Shown piece by piece: positions 42,456 through 51,717 of a stretch of DNA of 64,000 nucleotides. Position numbers and translations under genes: made by a program. The notes below the pieces were generated by a model that had not been told where the DNA came from, ran no database searches, and saw only the letters and a program-made list of their open reading frames with translations. The first letter of the stretch is position 1. Every line of letters starts with the position of its first letter. The DNA is from Alkalimonas delamerensis. Its GTDB lineage: Bacteria; Pseudomonadota; Gammaproteobacteria; Enterobacterales; Alteromonadaceae. The stretch is from positions 920,647 through 984,646 of the forward strand of contig NZ_JAUZVY010000001.1 of assembly GCF_030717955.1 (NCBI RefSeq), given 5' to 3'.

Positions 42456-44498
42456 TTAAATTTCAGATGGTATTTCGATGCCACCTAACTCGCCTTGCAG
42501 ATAATGTTTAAATTCATCGTATGCACGAACAAATTTACCAAGCTCACTTTGCTTCACTTGTTCTATTTTCAATGCGTCTTCATTATTAAATTGAGCCTGT
42601 TTAGCTGATTCAATACATTTATTTATGACATCATATAATCCATCGAGTTTTTCGGCGGCTTCGTGTCTACAAAGGTCAACCAACATGCCGTGCGAAATCA
42701 GCTTCATCAGGTTAGCGTCTAGCTCTTGCTTTAACGATTTAAAAGTCCAATTCAGAATACGGGTAATTTCCTGTATCACGAATTCAGAATCGTGTTTTGC
42801 CGCATTCCTCACCCTGCCTTTGCTGAATGGGAAGTAGTTAACCTCAAAAAACTCATCGTCTTTTTCACTAAAAAACAAATTAATATTTGTGTCTGCAAGC
42901 TTATGAGTATTCAAAAACTCGCGGATGTCAGACTTATCAAACCTGCATCCGAAGTAGATAGAATCGATGATGTCCAGTGAGATACTTGTCAGGCCAATTG
43001 GCCCAAGTCCTCCCTTTTTACCAAATGCCCGCCACTCTTTCTCGTATTCCCAATCGCATGATTTAATGGTTAACGTTTCAATTAAGAAGTCATCTTCAAC
43101 AGATTCATTGAATCCTAAATATGAGCGAGCGAGAGCATCTACAGAGTGCGAGTGGGGTACTTTATCTTTGTACTTGACTTGCCTAAGAAGGCCAGTTACA
43201 GAATCTTTAAAAAGATCAGTCCTTATTTTTATCATTGCGCCTTTATGCTCGTCTGAATAGTGCGCCCACATAAGCTTAGAGTTTTGATTCGTGCTGAGGC
43301 AAAGAACGTGTATGGCGTTAGACAATAGTTGCATTTGCTCTTTATTGAAAACTGGACTTCCTGTAATCACTTCATTTCCATTTTCAAACTCTGAAAATAC
43401 CTTTTTGATAAAACTGATCACGCTTTCTTTGTGCACGTAATTAAAACTTTTATCTATCTTCAATAGATAAAGCATTGGCACTATCAAAATCATAATCGTA
43501 GCTTCTTTTTTGGGATCTATAATGTCCCTCGACTCTAAACGAAATCCGTCATATTTTTCGGTAATTTCTTTTATAATTAAAGCTGTTGCATTTGTTTTTT
43601 CAGCATTGCTCAGCTGTTTTTCGTTGCCTTCAAATAACGTTTCATATTTTAATACACAGGGTAATTCAAGCCCTTCACTCACATGTTTTAAGAGTAAATC
43701 CTTAACTGCTGATGCAAGTTCAGCGCGTCTGTATCTAAAAGAACGGGTTATTTGCCCATCGAAAGGATCATTAAATTCAGACAACGCTGTGAACTTAATG
43801 CTCGAGCCGGAAAGTATTTTTACTAATGTAGATTTAGAAACGTATTTATACAGGAATTCTGGAGAATTCTCGTTGTCTGAACATTCAAGTAACTTTTGTA
43901 CATTTCCAGAGAAAGGGTATTTACCCTGAAATGAAGGAAGAGAACACCACAAACCGTTGTTCAAATCTAACTGTTCAAAAAAACTACCCAGCTCAATAAA
44001 CACCCCGTGATTCAAACCCGACGCTTGCTTTAGGTCACACTGAATAGTCTGGCATAATTCAGCAGCCTCAACATGTTTAAGTTCAGCTAAACATTGATTT
44101 AAACATTTCACTTGGAACTGTAAAAGTTCAATGACCAATCCATAGTAATGATATGGAACAATTCCCGGGCAACTTTTCGTGCAATATTCACATAAACTAA
44201 CAGCGTTGAGCAAATAATGAGCAGAGGAAAACAGATAATTATCAGATGCTTCTTCATGGATATTGGCAAAAGACTCAGCAACGTGAACATCAGTAATACT
44301 CGTAAAGAGATTTGGCCCGCCAGAGTCACTACCCGTTAGTACGGATTCTATTTGGAGCATGGACACCGCATAAGCGCGGGCATATAAAGTATTCTCTTCA
44401 CTAAGCAAGTGAAAATTTTCCAAGCGCCTGTTTAATCGATAAAGCAGAGCAAATATTCTACGTAAAGGTAAATGCTCAAAAAAATGGAAAGCTATCAC
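42456..44498 (-). CDS. Large DUF2971-containing protein, unknown function
   Basis: A 680-residue protein that I recognise only through its central DUF2971 domain (about 216-550): LYKYVSKSTLVKIL, FTALSEFNDPFDG, CLSTNQNSKLMWAHYSDEHKGAMI, CDWEYEKEWRAF, IDSIYFGCRF. The N-terminal 215 residues are helical and contain a Cys cluster (CEYCTKSC, residues 103-110, and further Cys); the C-terminal 130 residues are also helical. GTG start at 44498 preceded by AGGAA. Base composition is visibly more AT-rich than neighbours, and it stands alone, which suggests horizontal acquisition. Role not known; a stress or defence role is possible from the company of two toxin-antitoxin pairs. Confidence 0.75.
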   Translation of the reverse strand: MIAFHFFEHLPLRRIFALLYRLNRRLENFHLLSEENTLYARAYAVSMLQIESVLTGSDSGGPNLFTSITDVHVAESFANIHEEASDNYLFSSAHYLLNAVSLCEYCTKSCPGIVPYHYYGLVIELLQFQVKCLNQCLAELKHVEAAELCQTIQCDLKQASGLNHGVFIELGSFFEQLDLNNGLWCSLPSFQGKYPFSGNVQKLLECSDNENSPEFLYKYVSKSTLVKILSGSSIKFTALSEFNDPFDGQITRSFRYRRAELASAVKDLLLKHVSEGLELPCVLKYETLFEGNEKQLSNAEKTNATALIIKEITEKYDGFRLESRDIIDPKKEATIMILIVPMLYLLKIDKSFNYVHKESVISFIKKVFSEFENGNEVITGSPVFNKEQMQLLSNAIHVLCLSTNQNSKLMWAHYSDEHKGAMIKIRTDLFKDSVTGLLRQVKYKDKVPHSHSVDALARSYLGFNESVEDDFLIETLTIKSCDWEYEKEWRAFGKKGGLGPIGLTSISLDIIDSIYFGCRFDKSDIREFLNTHKLADTNINLFFSEKDDEFFEVNYFPFSKGRVRNAAKHDSEFVIQEITRILNWTFKSLKQELDANLMKLISHGMLVDLCRHEAAEKLDGLYDVINKCIESAKQAQFNNEDALKIEQVKQSELGKFVRAYDEFKHYLQGELGGIEIPSEI

Positions 44499-44841
44499 AC
44501 GAGTTCCTGCTTAGGATGAAATTTATTTAAAGTAATATTTTTATGATTGAAAATCAAATTTAAACGATTTATTACTAATTAACTTTTAGGCTGCTTTAGC
44601 CAGCTCAATAATTGTCGCAACGAATGATATTGAGGTAATAGATCATTAATTTAACGTTTCATATTTGGACATTCAACGTCCGCTTTTGGCACATAGCAGT
44701 CGTAGCAAAGCCGAATAATAAATGGTAACTGCCGCTGGAGTAGGCGCAAAAAAAACGTACACACCACTATGCGTAGTGTGTACGTTTAGATGCAACCTTT
44801 AGCTGTATGGAATAAAAGCTCTCTACTGGCGCCCTGTGCGA
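44499..44841. other. Non-coding gap upstream of the DUF2971 gene
   Basis: About 340 nt, AT-rich near 44499-44580, presumably the DUF2971 promoter region though no clear boxes stand out. From 44660 it becomes less AT-rich and contains GGAC-ATTCAAC-GTCC (44667-44681), a small hairpin followed by CGCTTTTGGCACATAGCAG, reminiscent of an intergenic repeat family. It ends with the scoB terminator. Confidence 0.45.
44748..44787 (-). terminator. Intrinsic terminator of the liu-sco operon
   Basis: Arms of 12 nt at 44753-44764 and 44776-44787 pair perfectly (AAACGTACACAC / GTGTGTACGTTT) around an 11-nt loop. On the minus strand the stem runs into eight T residues (44748-44755), immediately downstream of scoB. 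Confidence 0.88.
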
Positions 44842-45498
44842 TTAAAACTGCATTTCCGGGATATCGCCGTTAACCACCAGCTTACCTCCGGTTTTTTGCT
44901 GAATCTCTTCAACTGAGACGCCAGGCGCCCGCTCCAGCAAATGGAAAGCGCCATCGCGTACTTCCAGCACCGCCAGATCGGTGACGATTTTCTTCACACA
45001 GCCCACGCCGGTCAGGGGCAGGGTGCAGTCCGGTAACAGCTTGCTGTTGCCGTGCTTGTCGGCGTGCGTCATGGTGACAATGATGTTCTGGGCGCCGGCC
45101 ACCAGATCCATCGCACCGCCCATGCCTTTGACCAGTTTGCCTGGGATCATCCAGCTGGCGATGTTGCCGTGCTGGTCGACTTCAAACGCACCCAGTACCG
45201 TTAAATCGACATGGCCGCCGCGGATCATGGCAAAGCTTTCGGCTGAGCTGAAAATAGCAGCACCGGTCGCTGCGGTCACGGTTTCTTTGCCGGCATTGAT
45301 CATATCGGCATCGATCTCCGCTTCGGTTGGGTAGGGGCCCATGCCCAGCAAGCCGTTTTCTGATTGCAGCATTACCTCGATGCCCGCAGGCACGTAATTG
45401 GCGACCAGGGTCGGGATACCAATGCCAAGGTTAACGTAGAAGCCATCTTGCAGTTCCTGCGCCACTCGCATGGCGACTTGTTCACGTGATAAAGCCAT
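44842..45498 (-). CDS. scoB: 3-oxoacid (acetoacetate:succinyl) CoA-transferase subunit B
   Basis: With ScoA it moves CoA from succinyl-CoA to acetoacetate, the product of the leucine pathway upstream. The 218-residue product has the catalytic Glu in SENGLLGMGP and the family blocks IGIPTLVANYVP, GGHVDLTVLGAFEVD, IPGKLVKGMGGAMDLV. The frame opens further upstream, but the ATG at 45498 follows AAGGAGGCAGC. It is the last gene of the - strand liu operon and is followed by a strong terminator. Confidence 0.94.
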   Translation of the reverse strand: MALSREQVAMRVAQELQDGFYVNLGIGIPTLVANYVPAGIEVMLQSENGLLGMGPYPTEAEIDADMINAGKETVTAATGAAIFSSAESFAMIRGGHVDLTVLGAFEVDQHGNIASWMIPGKLVKGMGGAMDLVAGAQNIIVTMTHADKHGNSKLLPDCTLPLTGVGCVKKIVTDLAVLEVRDGAFHLLERAPGVSVEEIQQKTGGKLVVNGDIPEMQF

Positions 45499-45508
45499 TG
45501 CTGCCTCC

Positions 45509-46210
45509 TTAACCTTGACGAACCATGCGGCGTTCAATGCGTTTTTCAAAGTTGCCTTTGATCACGCGCTGCACATAAATACCCGGGGTGTGAATTTGGC
45601 TGGGTTCCAGCTCGCCCGGCTCGACAATTTCTTCCACTTCGGCCACGGTGATCTTGCCGGCGGTGGCCGCCATTGGGTTGAAGTTCATCGCAGTGTGGCG
45701 GAACACCAGGTTGCCGTAACGGTCGGCTTTCCAGGCGCGGACGATGGCAAAATCGCCGGTAATGGCAGGTTCCAGCACATAATGGCGGCCATCAATTTCA
45801 CGGGTCTCTTTGCCTTCGGCGACCGGGGTGCCGTAACCGGTGGCGGTGAAAAAGGCCGGAATACCGGCACCGCCTGCTCGCATTTTTTCAGCAAGCGTGC
45901 CTTGCGGTGTCAGTTCAACTTCCAGTTCACCGTTTAGCAGTTGTTTTTCGAACAGAGCGTTTTCACCGACATAGGAGGCGACCATTTTCTTGATTTGCTT
46001 ATCTTCCAGCAAAATGCCCAGGCCAAAACCATCAACGCCGCAGTTGTTGGACACTACCGTCAGCTCCCGGGTACCCATTGTTTTGATTTGGGCAATCAAG
46101 CCTTCCGGAATACCGCACAGGCCAAAACCACCGGCAATTACCGTCATGCCGTCTTCCAGCCCGGCCATCGCTGCTTCGTAACTTTCTACGACTTTATTAA
46201 ACCCTGCCAT
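45509..46210 (-). CDS. scoA: 3-oxoacid (acetoacetate:succinyl) CoA-transferase subunit A
   Basis: The 233-residue alpha subunit of succinyl-CoA:3-ketoacid CoA transferase. It has the Gly-rich CoA-binding start DGMTVIAGGFGLCGIPEGLI, the SNNCGVDGFGLG segment and the C-terminal VEEIVEPGELEPSQIHTPGIYVQRV. It begins 115 nt after liuE in the same direction and precedes scoB by 10 nt. Confidence 0.95.
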   Translation of the reverse strand: MAGFNKVVESYEAAMAGLEDGMTVIAGGFGLCGIPEGLIAQIKTMGTRELTVVSNNCGVDGFGLGILLEDKQIKKMVASYVGENALFEKQLLNGELEVELTPQGTLAEKMRAGGAGIPAFFTATGYGTPVAEGKETREIDGRHYVLEPAITGDFAIVRAWKADRYGNLVFRHTAMNFNPMAATAGKITVAEVEEIVEPGELEPSQIHTPGIYVQRVIKGNFEKRIERRMVRQG

Positions 46211-46258
46211 CTGTAATCCTCATTGCTTCGAACATCTGACGTCCGCTGCTTATAACGA

Positions 46259-46300
46259 GCAGGGGTGGATGCGTCACACCAAAAGATACGCAACCCCTGC
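46259..46300. repeat. Interrupted inverted repeat between liuE and scoA
   Basis: GCAGGGGT (46259-46266) and TGCGT (46270-46274) pair with ACGCA (46288-46292) and ACCCCTGC (46293-46300), a 3-nt bulge on one side and a 13-nt loop. No T run follows on either strand. It could modulate scoAB expression within the operon or be an mRNA-stability element. Confidence 0.6.
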
Positions 46301-46325
46301 GTGCTCCGAAGAGCCTGAATTCAGC

Positions 46326-47231
46326 TTAATTTTTAAGGCACTTCGCCTGCAAAGCCAATCCTACTTTAGAACTAACCGGCTTGCCGAGCTCGGCGCAAAT
46401 TGCCCAGCCTGCTTGTGCCAGCGCATTTAAATCCACGCCGTGCTCAATGCCAAGGCCATTTAGCAAATAAACCACATCTTCGCTGGCAACATTGCCTGAC
46501 GCACCGGCGGCATAAGGGCAGCCACCCAGGCCAGCCACGGCACTGTCAATCACCGCAACACCGCGTAGCAGCGCGGTGTAAATATTGGTTAACGCCTGGC
46601 CGTAGGTATCATGAAAATGCACCGCCACCTGCGCTAGCGGCACCACAGTGAGCACCGCATCCAGCATCGCAGCAACGGTTTTGGGCGTGCCAACCCCTAT
46701 GGTATCGCCGAGTGAAATCTCGTAGCAGCCCATATCCAGTAAGGCTTTGGCGACCCGGGCCACTTCGGCCGGGGCCACATCGCCCTGATAGGGACAGCCC
46801 ACCACGCAGGAGACATAACCACGCACCCGGATACCATCGGCCTTGGCGGCGGCCAGCACCGGCGCAAAGCGTTCCAGGCTTTCGTCGATGCTGCAGTTGA
46901 TGTTTTTCTGGCTGAAGGCTTCTGAGGCCGCGCCAAAAATGGCCACTTCATCGGCTCCGGCGGCTTTGGCGGCCTGGTAGCCTTTTAAATTGGGCGTTAG
47001 GGCGGCGTAGCAAATACCGGCCTTGCGCTCGATGCCGGCAAAAACCTCGGCTGAGTCGGCCATTTGCGGCACCCACTTAGGGGACACAAAAGCGCCGGTT
47101 TCGATGGTATCGAGCCCGGTAGCGCTCAGCTGATTGACCAGCTGGATTTTAGCCGCAAGTGATACCGCGACTTCATTTTGCAGGCCGTCACGGGGGCCGA
47201 CTTCGACCAGGCGAACTTTGGTTGGCAGCAT
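46326..47231 (-). CDS. liuE: Hydroxymethylglutaryl-CoA lyase
   Basis: Splits HMG-CoA into acetyl-CoA and acetoacetate, last step of leucine breakdown. The 301-residue TIM-barrel product has VRLVEVGPRDGLQNE, metal-binding HFHDTYG and the conserved GGCPYAAGASGNVASED with the active-site Cys. It overlaps liuD by 1 nt. Confidence 0.96.
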   Translation of the reverse strand: MLPTKVRLVEVGPRDGLQNEVAVSLAAKIQLVNQLSATGLDTIETGAFVSPKWVPQMADSAEVFAGIERKAGICYAALTPNLKGYQAAKAAGADEVAIFGAASEAFSQKNINCSIDESLERFAPVLAAAKADGIRVRGYVSCVVGCPYQGDVAPAEVARVAKALLDMGCYEISLGDTIGVGTPKTVAAMLDAVLTVVPLAQVAVHFHDTYGQALTNIYTALLRGVAVIDSAVAGLGGCPYAAGASGNVASEDVVYLLNGLGIEHGVDLNALAQAGWAICAELGKPVSSKVGLALQAKCLKN

Positions 47232-49216
47232 CAGGCGTCCTCCGTCTCCAGTTCGACCAGCTCAGCACCATCCTGCACCAATTCACCGGCCTGATAGAAC
47301 ACGGCTTTGACGGTGGCATCGGTAGGGGCCTTGATGCTGTACTCCATTTTCATCGCTTCCATCACTACCAGGGTTTGACCGGCTTTGACATGCTGGCCGG
47401 CTTCCACCAGTACCGCAACGATGGTGCCGTTCATCGGCGCTGTCAGACTGCCGCTGTCGTCGCTCAGCTCGGCTTCGGTCAGCAGCTCGGTCTGATAACT
47501 GAAATCGTAGCGATGGTGGCGGATAAAGACGCTGATGGTGTCCTGATACTGACTGATCCGCACCCGGGTCTTGTGCTCACCTAAGGTGGCGATCAGCTCA
47601 TCACCCTGCAAACGCGCCTGACAGCGCAGTTGCTGGCCATCCAGCTGCACCAGCACCGCATCTTGCAATTGCTGCAGCTGCAATTGATGGCTGTGCTCCT
47701 GATGCTGCAGGTTCAATAGTTGCATCGGCTGTTCATTCAAACGCCAGCCATGGCTAAACTGCCAGGGGCTGAAGGCATCGCTGCAGCTTTGCGGTTGCTT
47801 TTGCGTTTCCAGAATGTACAAAGCTGCCAGCACCAGCGCTTGGTTGTTTTCTTTGGTGGCTGGTGCGAACAGCGATTCCTGATGGTGCTCAATAAAGTTG
47901 GTGTCGAGCTCGGCGGCGACAAAAGCCGGGTGCTCGACCAGACTGGTCAGGAAGCTCAGGTTGGTGGTGACCCCGGCGATGCGGTAATCATCCAGCGCCC
48001 GCAGCATACGGCTGATGGCACGGTCACGATCTTCGTCCCAGACAATCAGCTTGGCGATCATCGGATCGTAGTAGGGGCTGATTTCATCGTTCTCGACCAC
48101 ACCGCTGTCAACCCGCACATAACGGCTGGCTTCCGGTTGGCGCAAGTAGGTCAGTTTGCCGGTAGCCGGCAGGAAATCGTTGTCTGGATCTTCAGCATAG
48201 ACCCGCACCTCGATGGCATGGCCATGCAGGCTCACTTCGTGCTGCGCCAACGGCAATGGCTGGCCGCTGGCAACCAGCAACTGCCATTTCACCAGATCCT
48301 GGCCGGTGATCATCTCGGTAACCGGGTGTTCGACCTGCAAACGGGTGTTCATTTCCATAAAATAGAAAGAGCCGTCTTCGTCGAACAAAAACTCAACGGT
48401 ACCGGCACCGCGGTAATCAATGGCCTGAGCGGCTTTAACGGCAGCTTCCCCCATTGACTGACGCTGGGCTTCACTAAAACCAGGCGCAGGGGCTTCTTCA
48501 ATCACTTTTTGATGACGGCGCTGGATCGAGCAATCGCGCTCGGCCAGATAAACGGCATGGCCATGGTTGTCGGCAAACACCTGGATCTCAACATGGCGGG
48601 GCTTGGTCAGGTAGCGCTCCATCAGCATTTTGTCGTTGCCAAAACCTGCCATGGCTTCGCGTTTGGCACCGGCCAATGCATCGGCAAATTCACTTTGCTG
48701 CCACACCACCCGCATGCCTTTGCCACCGCCGCCATAGGCCGCTTTTAGCAGCAAGGGGTAGCCAATTTTTTCCGCTTCTTTGGCCAGGAAATCCGCTGCC
48801 TGCTCATCGCCATGATAGCCGGGCACCAGCGGTACCCCGGCTTTGGCCATAATGTCTTTGGCGGCACTTTTTGAACCCATGGCTTCAATGGCACCGACCG
48901 GCGGGCCGATAAAGACCACACCAGCTGCGTCACAAGCTTTGGCAAAATCGGCATTTTCCGATAAAAAGCCATAACCCGGGTGGATGGCTTCGGCACCTGC
49001 CGCTTTGGCGATTTGCAGAATTTTATCGGCTTTTAAATAAGAGTCTTTGCTGGGTGCCGGCCCCAGTAAGAAGGCTTCGTCCGCCATATTGACATGGCGG
49101 GCATTGGCATCGGCCTCCGAGTAAACTGCCACACAGCGGATCCCCAGCTTGTGCGCGGTTTCGATAATACGGCAGGCGATTTCGCCGCGATTGGCAATCA
49201 GGATTTTACGAAACAT
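47231..49216 (-). CDS. liuD: 3-methylcrotonyl-CoA carboxylase, biotin-containing alpha subunit
   Basis: The biotin carboxylase plus carrier subunit of MCC, converting 3-methylcrotonyl-CoA to 3-methylglutaconyl-CoA. The 661-residue protein has the N-terminal biotin carboxylase (MFRKILIANRGEIACR, AAYGGGGKGMRVV, FMEMNTRLQVEHPVTE), a linker beta domain, and a C-terminal biotinyl domain with VMEAMKMEY. It lies 2 nt after liuC in the operon. Confidence 0.96.
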   Translation of the reverse strand: MFRKILIANRGEIACRIIETAHKLGIRCVAVYSEADANARHVNMADEAFLLGPAPSKDSYLKADKILQIAKAAGAEAIHPGYGFLSENADFAKACDAAGVVFIGPPVGAIEAMGSKSAAKDIMAKAGVPLVPGYHGDEQAADFLAKEAEKIGYPLLLKAAYGGGGKGMRVVWQQSEFADALAGAKREAMAGFGNDKMLMERYLTKPRHVEIQVFADNHGHAVYLAERDCSIQRRHQKVIEEAPAPGFSEAQRQSMGEAAVKAAQAIDYRGAGTVEFLFDEDGSFYFMEMNTRLQVEHPVTEMITGQDLVKWQLLVASGQPLPLAQHEVSLHGHAIEVRVYAEDPDNDFLPATGKLTYLRQPEASRYVRVDSGVVENDEISPYYDPMIAKLIVWDEDRDRAISRMLRALDDYRIAGVTTNLSFLTSLVEHPAFVAAELDTNFIEHHQESLFAPATKENNQALVLAALYILETQKQPQSCSDAFSPWQFSHGWRLNEQPMQLLNLQHQEHSHQLQLQQLQDAVLVQLDGQQLRCQARLQGDELIATLGEHKTRVRISQYQDTISVFIRHHRYDFSYQTELLTEAELSDDSGSLTAPMNGTIVAVLVEAGQHVKAGQTLVVMEAMKMEYSIKAPTDATVKAVFYQAGELVQDGAELVELETEDA

Positions 49217-49218
49217 GG

Positions 49219-50013
49219 TTAATCCTTGGGCAGCCAGGCGGGGCTGCGCTTGGTAAGAAATGCAGTCAGACCTTCCTGACCTTCAGCCGACACCCGGATA
49301 CGGGCAATGGCTTCGCTGGTGTGTGCAATCAGGGCGGCATTGATGGGCTGCTGGTCGACATCGGCAATTAGCTGCTTGGCCGCAGTCACGGCGGCCGGGC
49401 TGTTTTGCAGCAGCTGCTGGCACAGCTGCTCGGCGGCTTCGGCTAAACCGCCTTCAGCCACCAGCTGATGCACCAGCCCCAGTCGCAAGGCTTCCTCGGC
49501 AAAGAAGCGCTCGGCGGTTAAAAAATAACGCCGGCTGGCCCGCTCGCCAATGGCCCGCATTACATAAGGGCTAATCACGGCCGGGATCAGGCCAATTTTC
49601 ACTTCGCTTAAGCAAAAGCTGGCTTTGGGCTCGGCCAGGGCGATGTCGCAGCAAGCCACCAGCCCCAGAGCACCGCCAAAGGCCGCGCCCTGCACCAGGG
49701 CGATGGTTGGTTTTGGAAAGCGATCCAGGCTGCGCATCAGCTCGGCCAGCCGGCCGGCATCGGCCAGGTTTTGCTGGTAATCTTTGGCGGCCATTGAGCG
49801 CATCCAGTTCAAATCGGCGCCGGCAGAAAAGTTTTTGCCATTGGCTTTTAGCAGCAGCAGCCGCACAGCAGGGTTCTCTGCCAGTTGCTGCAAGGCGTCG
49901 ATGATTTGCTCAATCATCACATCGTCAAAGGCGTTGTGCACCTCGGGGCGGTTCAGCGTCAGACTGGCGACGCCCTGAGGGGATACAGACAGCTCCAGGT
50001 AGGATTCAGCCAT
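49219..50013 (-). CDS. liuC: 3-methylglutaconyl-CoA hydratase (enoyl-CoA hydratase family)
   Basis: Hydrates 3-methylglutaconyl-CoA to HMG-CoA. The 264-residue crotonase has NRPEVHNAFDDVM, the oxyanion-hole segments FSAGADLNWM and GAAFGGALGLVACCDIALA, and SEVKIGLIPAVISPYV. The family alone does not fix the substrate; the place between both MCC subunits does. Confidence 0.92.
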   Translation of the reverse strand: MAESYLELSVSPQGVASLTLNRPEVHNAFDDVMIEQIIDALQQLAENPAVRLLLLKANGKNFSAGADLNWMRSMAAKDYQQNLADAGRLAELMRSLDRFPKPTIALVQGAAFGGALGLVACCDIALAEPKASFCLSEVKIGLIPAVISPYVMRAIGERASRRYFLTAERFFAEEALRLGLVHQLVAEGGLAEAAEQLCQQLLQNSPAAVTAAKQLIADVDQQPINAALIAHTSEAIARIRVSAEGQEGLTAFLTKRSPAWLPKD

Positions 50014-50031
50014 TACAGGTAATCTCCAGCA

Positions 50032-51648
50032 TTACATCCGGAACACGCCAAAGCGGGTGTCGGCAATAGGGGCATTTAAGGCAGCAGCCAGGGCCAGGCC
50101 AACCGTCATACGGGTTTGGGCCGGATCGATTACGCCGTCATCCCATAAACGGGCGCTGGCGTAGTAGGGGTGGCCCTGCTGTTCGTACTGCGCGACGATG
50201 GGCTTTTTCAGTGCCTGCTCGGCCTCAGCCGATAAGGTTTCGCCTTTACGGGCCAGGCCATCTTTGGTGACCTGCGCCATCACGCCAGCGGCCTGTTCGC
50301 CGCCCATTACTGAAATGCGGGCATTGGGCCACATCCACATCATGGTGGGATCATAAGCACGGCCACACATGCCGTAGTTGCCGGCACCATAGCTGCCGCC
50401 AATCAGCACGGTGAATTTAGGCACTTCGACGCAGGACACTGCCGTGACCATTTTAGCGCCATGCTTGGCAATGCCTTCAGCTTCGTATTTTTTACCGACC
50501 ATAAAGCCGGTGATGTTTTGCAAAAACAGCAACGGAATTTTGCGCTGACCGCACAGCTCGATAAAGTGGGCGCCTTTTTGCGCCGACTCGGAGAATAAAA
50601 TCCCGTTATTGGCGACAATGCCCACCGGATAGCCGAAGATGCGCGCAAAGCCACAGACCAGGGTGCTGCCGTAATACTGCTTAAATTCATCGAAATCCGA
50701 GCCGTCAACCAGGCGGGCGATGACTTCTTTCACATCAAACGGCTTTTTCAGATCGGTGCCGACGATGCCGTAAATTTCTTTGGCATCATAAAGCGGCTCT
50801 TCCGGCTCGCGCACATCCAGTTGCTGTGGCTTGCTGCGGTTTAAGCGCGAGACCGCATTGCGGGCCAGTTGCAGTGCATGCTCATCATTGACCGCATAGT
50901 GATCGGCCACACCGGAGATTTTGCAGTGCACATCGGCTCCGCCCAGCTCCTCGGCGCTGACTTCCTCGCCGGTGGCGGCTTTGACCAGCGGCGGGCCGGC
51001 CAAAAAGATGGTGCCTTGCTCTTTGACGATGATGCTCTCATCGGCCATGGCTGGTACATAAGCGCCGCCGGCAGTACAGAGCCCCATCACCACGGCAATT
51101 TGCGGAATGCCTTTGGCCGACATCCGCGCCTGATTGAAGAAAATACGCCCAAAATGCAGTTTGTCCGGGAAAACTTCGTCCTGACGGGGCAGGTTGGCAC
51201 CGCCTGAATCCACCAGATAGATGCAGGGCAGGTTGCAGCGCTCGGCGATTTCCTGTGCCCGCAGGTGCTTTTTCACCGTCAGCGGGTAGTAGGTACCGCC
51301 TTTGACGGTAGCATCGTTGGCAACCACCATGCACTCGACGCCGCTGACCCGGCCAATACCAGCGACCACACCGGCACAGGGCACGTAGTCTTCGTAACAG
51401 TCCCAGCCGGCGAACTGGCCGACTTCCAGAAAGGGTGAGCCCGGATCCAGCAACTTTTGGATCCTATCGCGGACAAACAGCTTGCCACGCGCCGTATGAC
51501 GGGCGATCAGGGCTTCACCACCGCCCAGCTTGATTTGCTGCACCTTGCTGTTCACATCCTCGACCAGCTGCTCCATCGCAGCCTGGTTGCGCACGAACTC
51601 TTCGCTGCGCGGGTTTACTTTACTCAGAATTTTTGTCACTGCTGTCAC
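50032..51648 (-). CDS. liuB: 3-methylcrotonyl-CoA carboxylase, carboxyltransferase beta subunit
   Basis: The carboxyltransferase half of MCC. The 538-residue product has the acyl-CoA carboxylase blocks ARHTARGKLFVRDRIQKLLDPGSPFLE, LVDSGGANLPRQDEVFP, GLCTAGGAYVPAM, GGSYGAGNYGMCGRAYDP and SVMGGEQAAGVM. The start is read as GTG at 51648; another GTG lies three codons in. It precedes liuC by 18 nt. Confidence 0.95.
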   Translation of the reverse strand: MTAVTKILSKVNPRSEEFVRNQAAMEQLVEDVNSKVQQIKLGGGEALIARHTARGKLFVRDRIQKLLDPGSPFLEVGQFAGWDCYEDYVPCAGVVAGIGRVSGVECMVVANDATVKGGTYYPLTVKKHLRAQEIAERCNLPCIYLVDSGGANLPRQDEVFPDKLHFGRIFFNQARMSAKGIPQIAVVMGLCTAGGAYVPAMADESIIVKEQGTIFLAGPPLVKAATGEEVSAEELGGADVHCKISGVADHYAVNDEHALQLARNAVSRLNRSKPQQLDVREPEEPLYDAKEIYGIVGTDLKKPFDVKEVIARLVDGSDFDEFKQYYGSTLVCGFARIFGYPVGIVANNGILFSESAQKGAHFIELCGQRKIPLLFLQNITGFMVGKKYEAEGIAKHGAKMVTAVSCVEVPKFTVLIGGSYGAGNYGMCGRAYDPTMMWMWPNARISVMGGEQAAGVMAQVTKDGLARKGETLSAEAEQALKKPIVAQYEQQGHPYYASARLWDDGVIDPAQTRMTVGLALAAALNAPIADTRFGVFRM

Positions 51649-51717
51649 CTGTTGCTGGAAACTGCCCGCTGTGTAGATCCAGAAAAGGGCCGAAGCCCGT
51701 TTCTGGATGAAAACTCA

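Noticed and set aside
47720..48457. Open frame of 245 codons on the plus strand
   Set aside because: Antisense to the biotin carboxylase gene liuD and without family resemblance.
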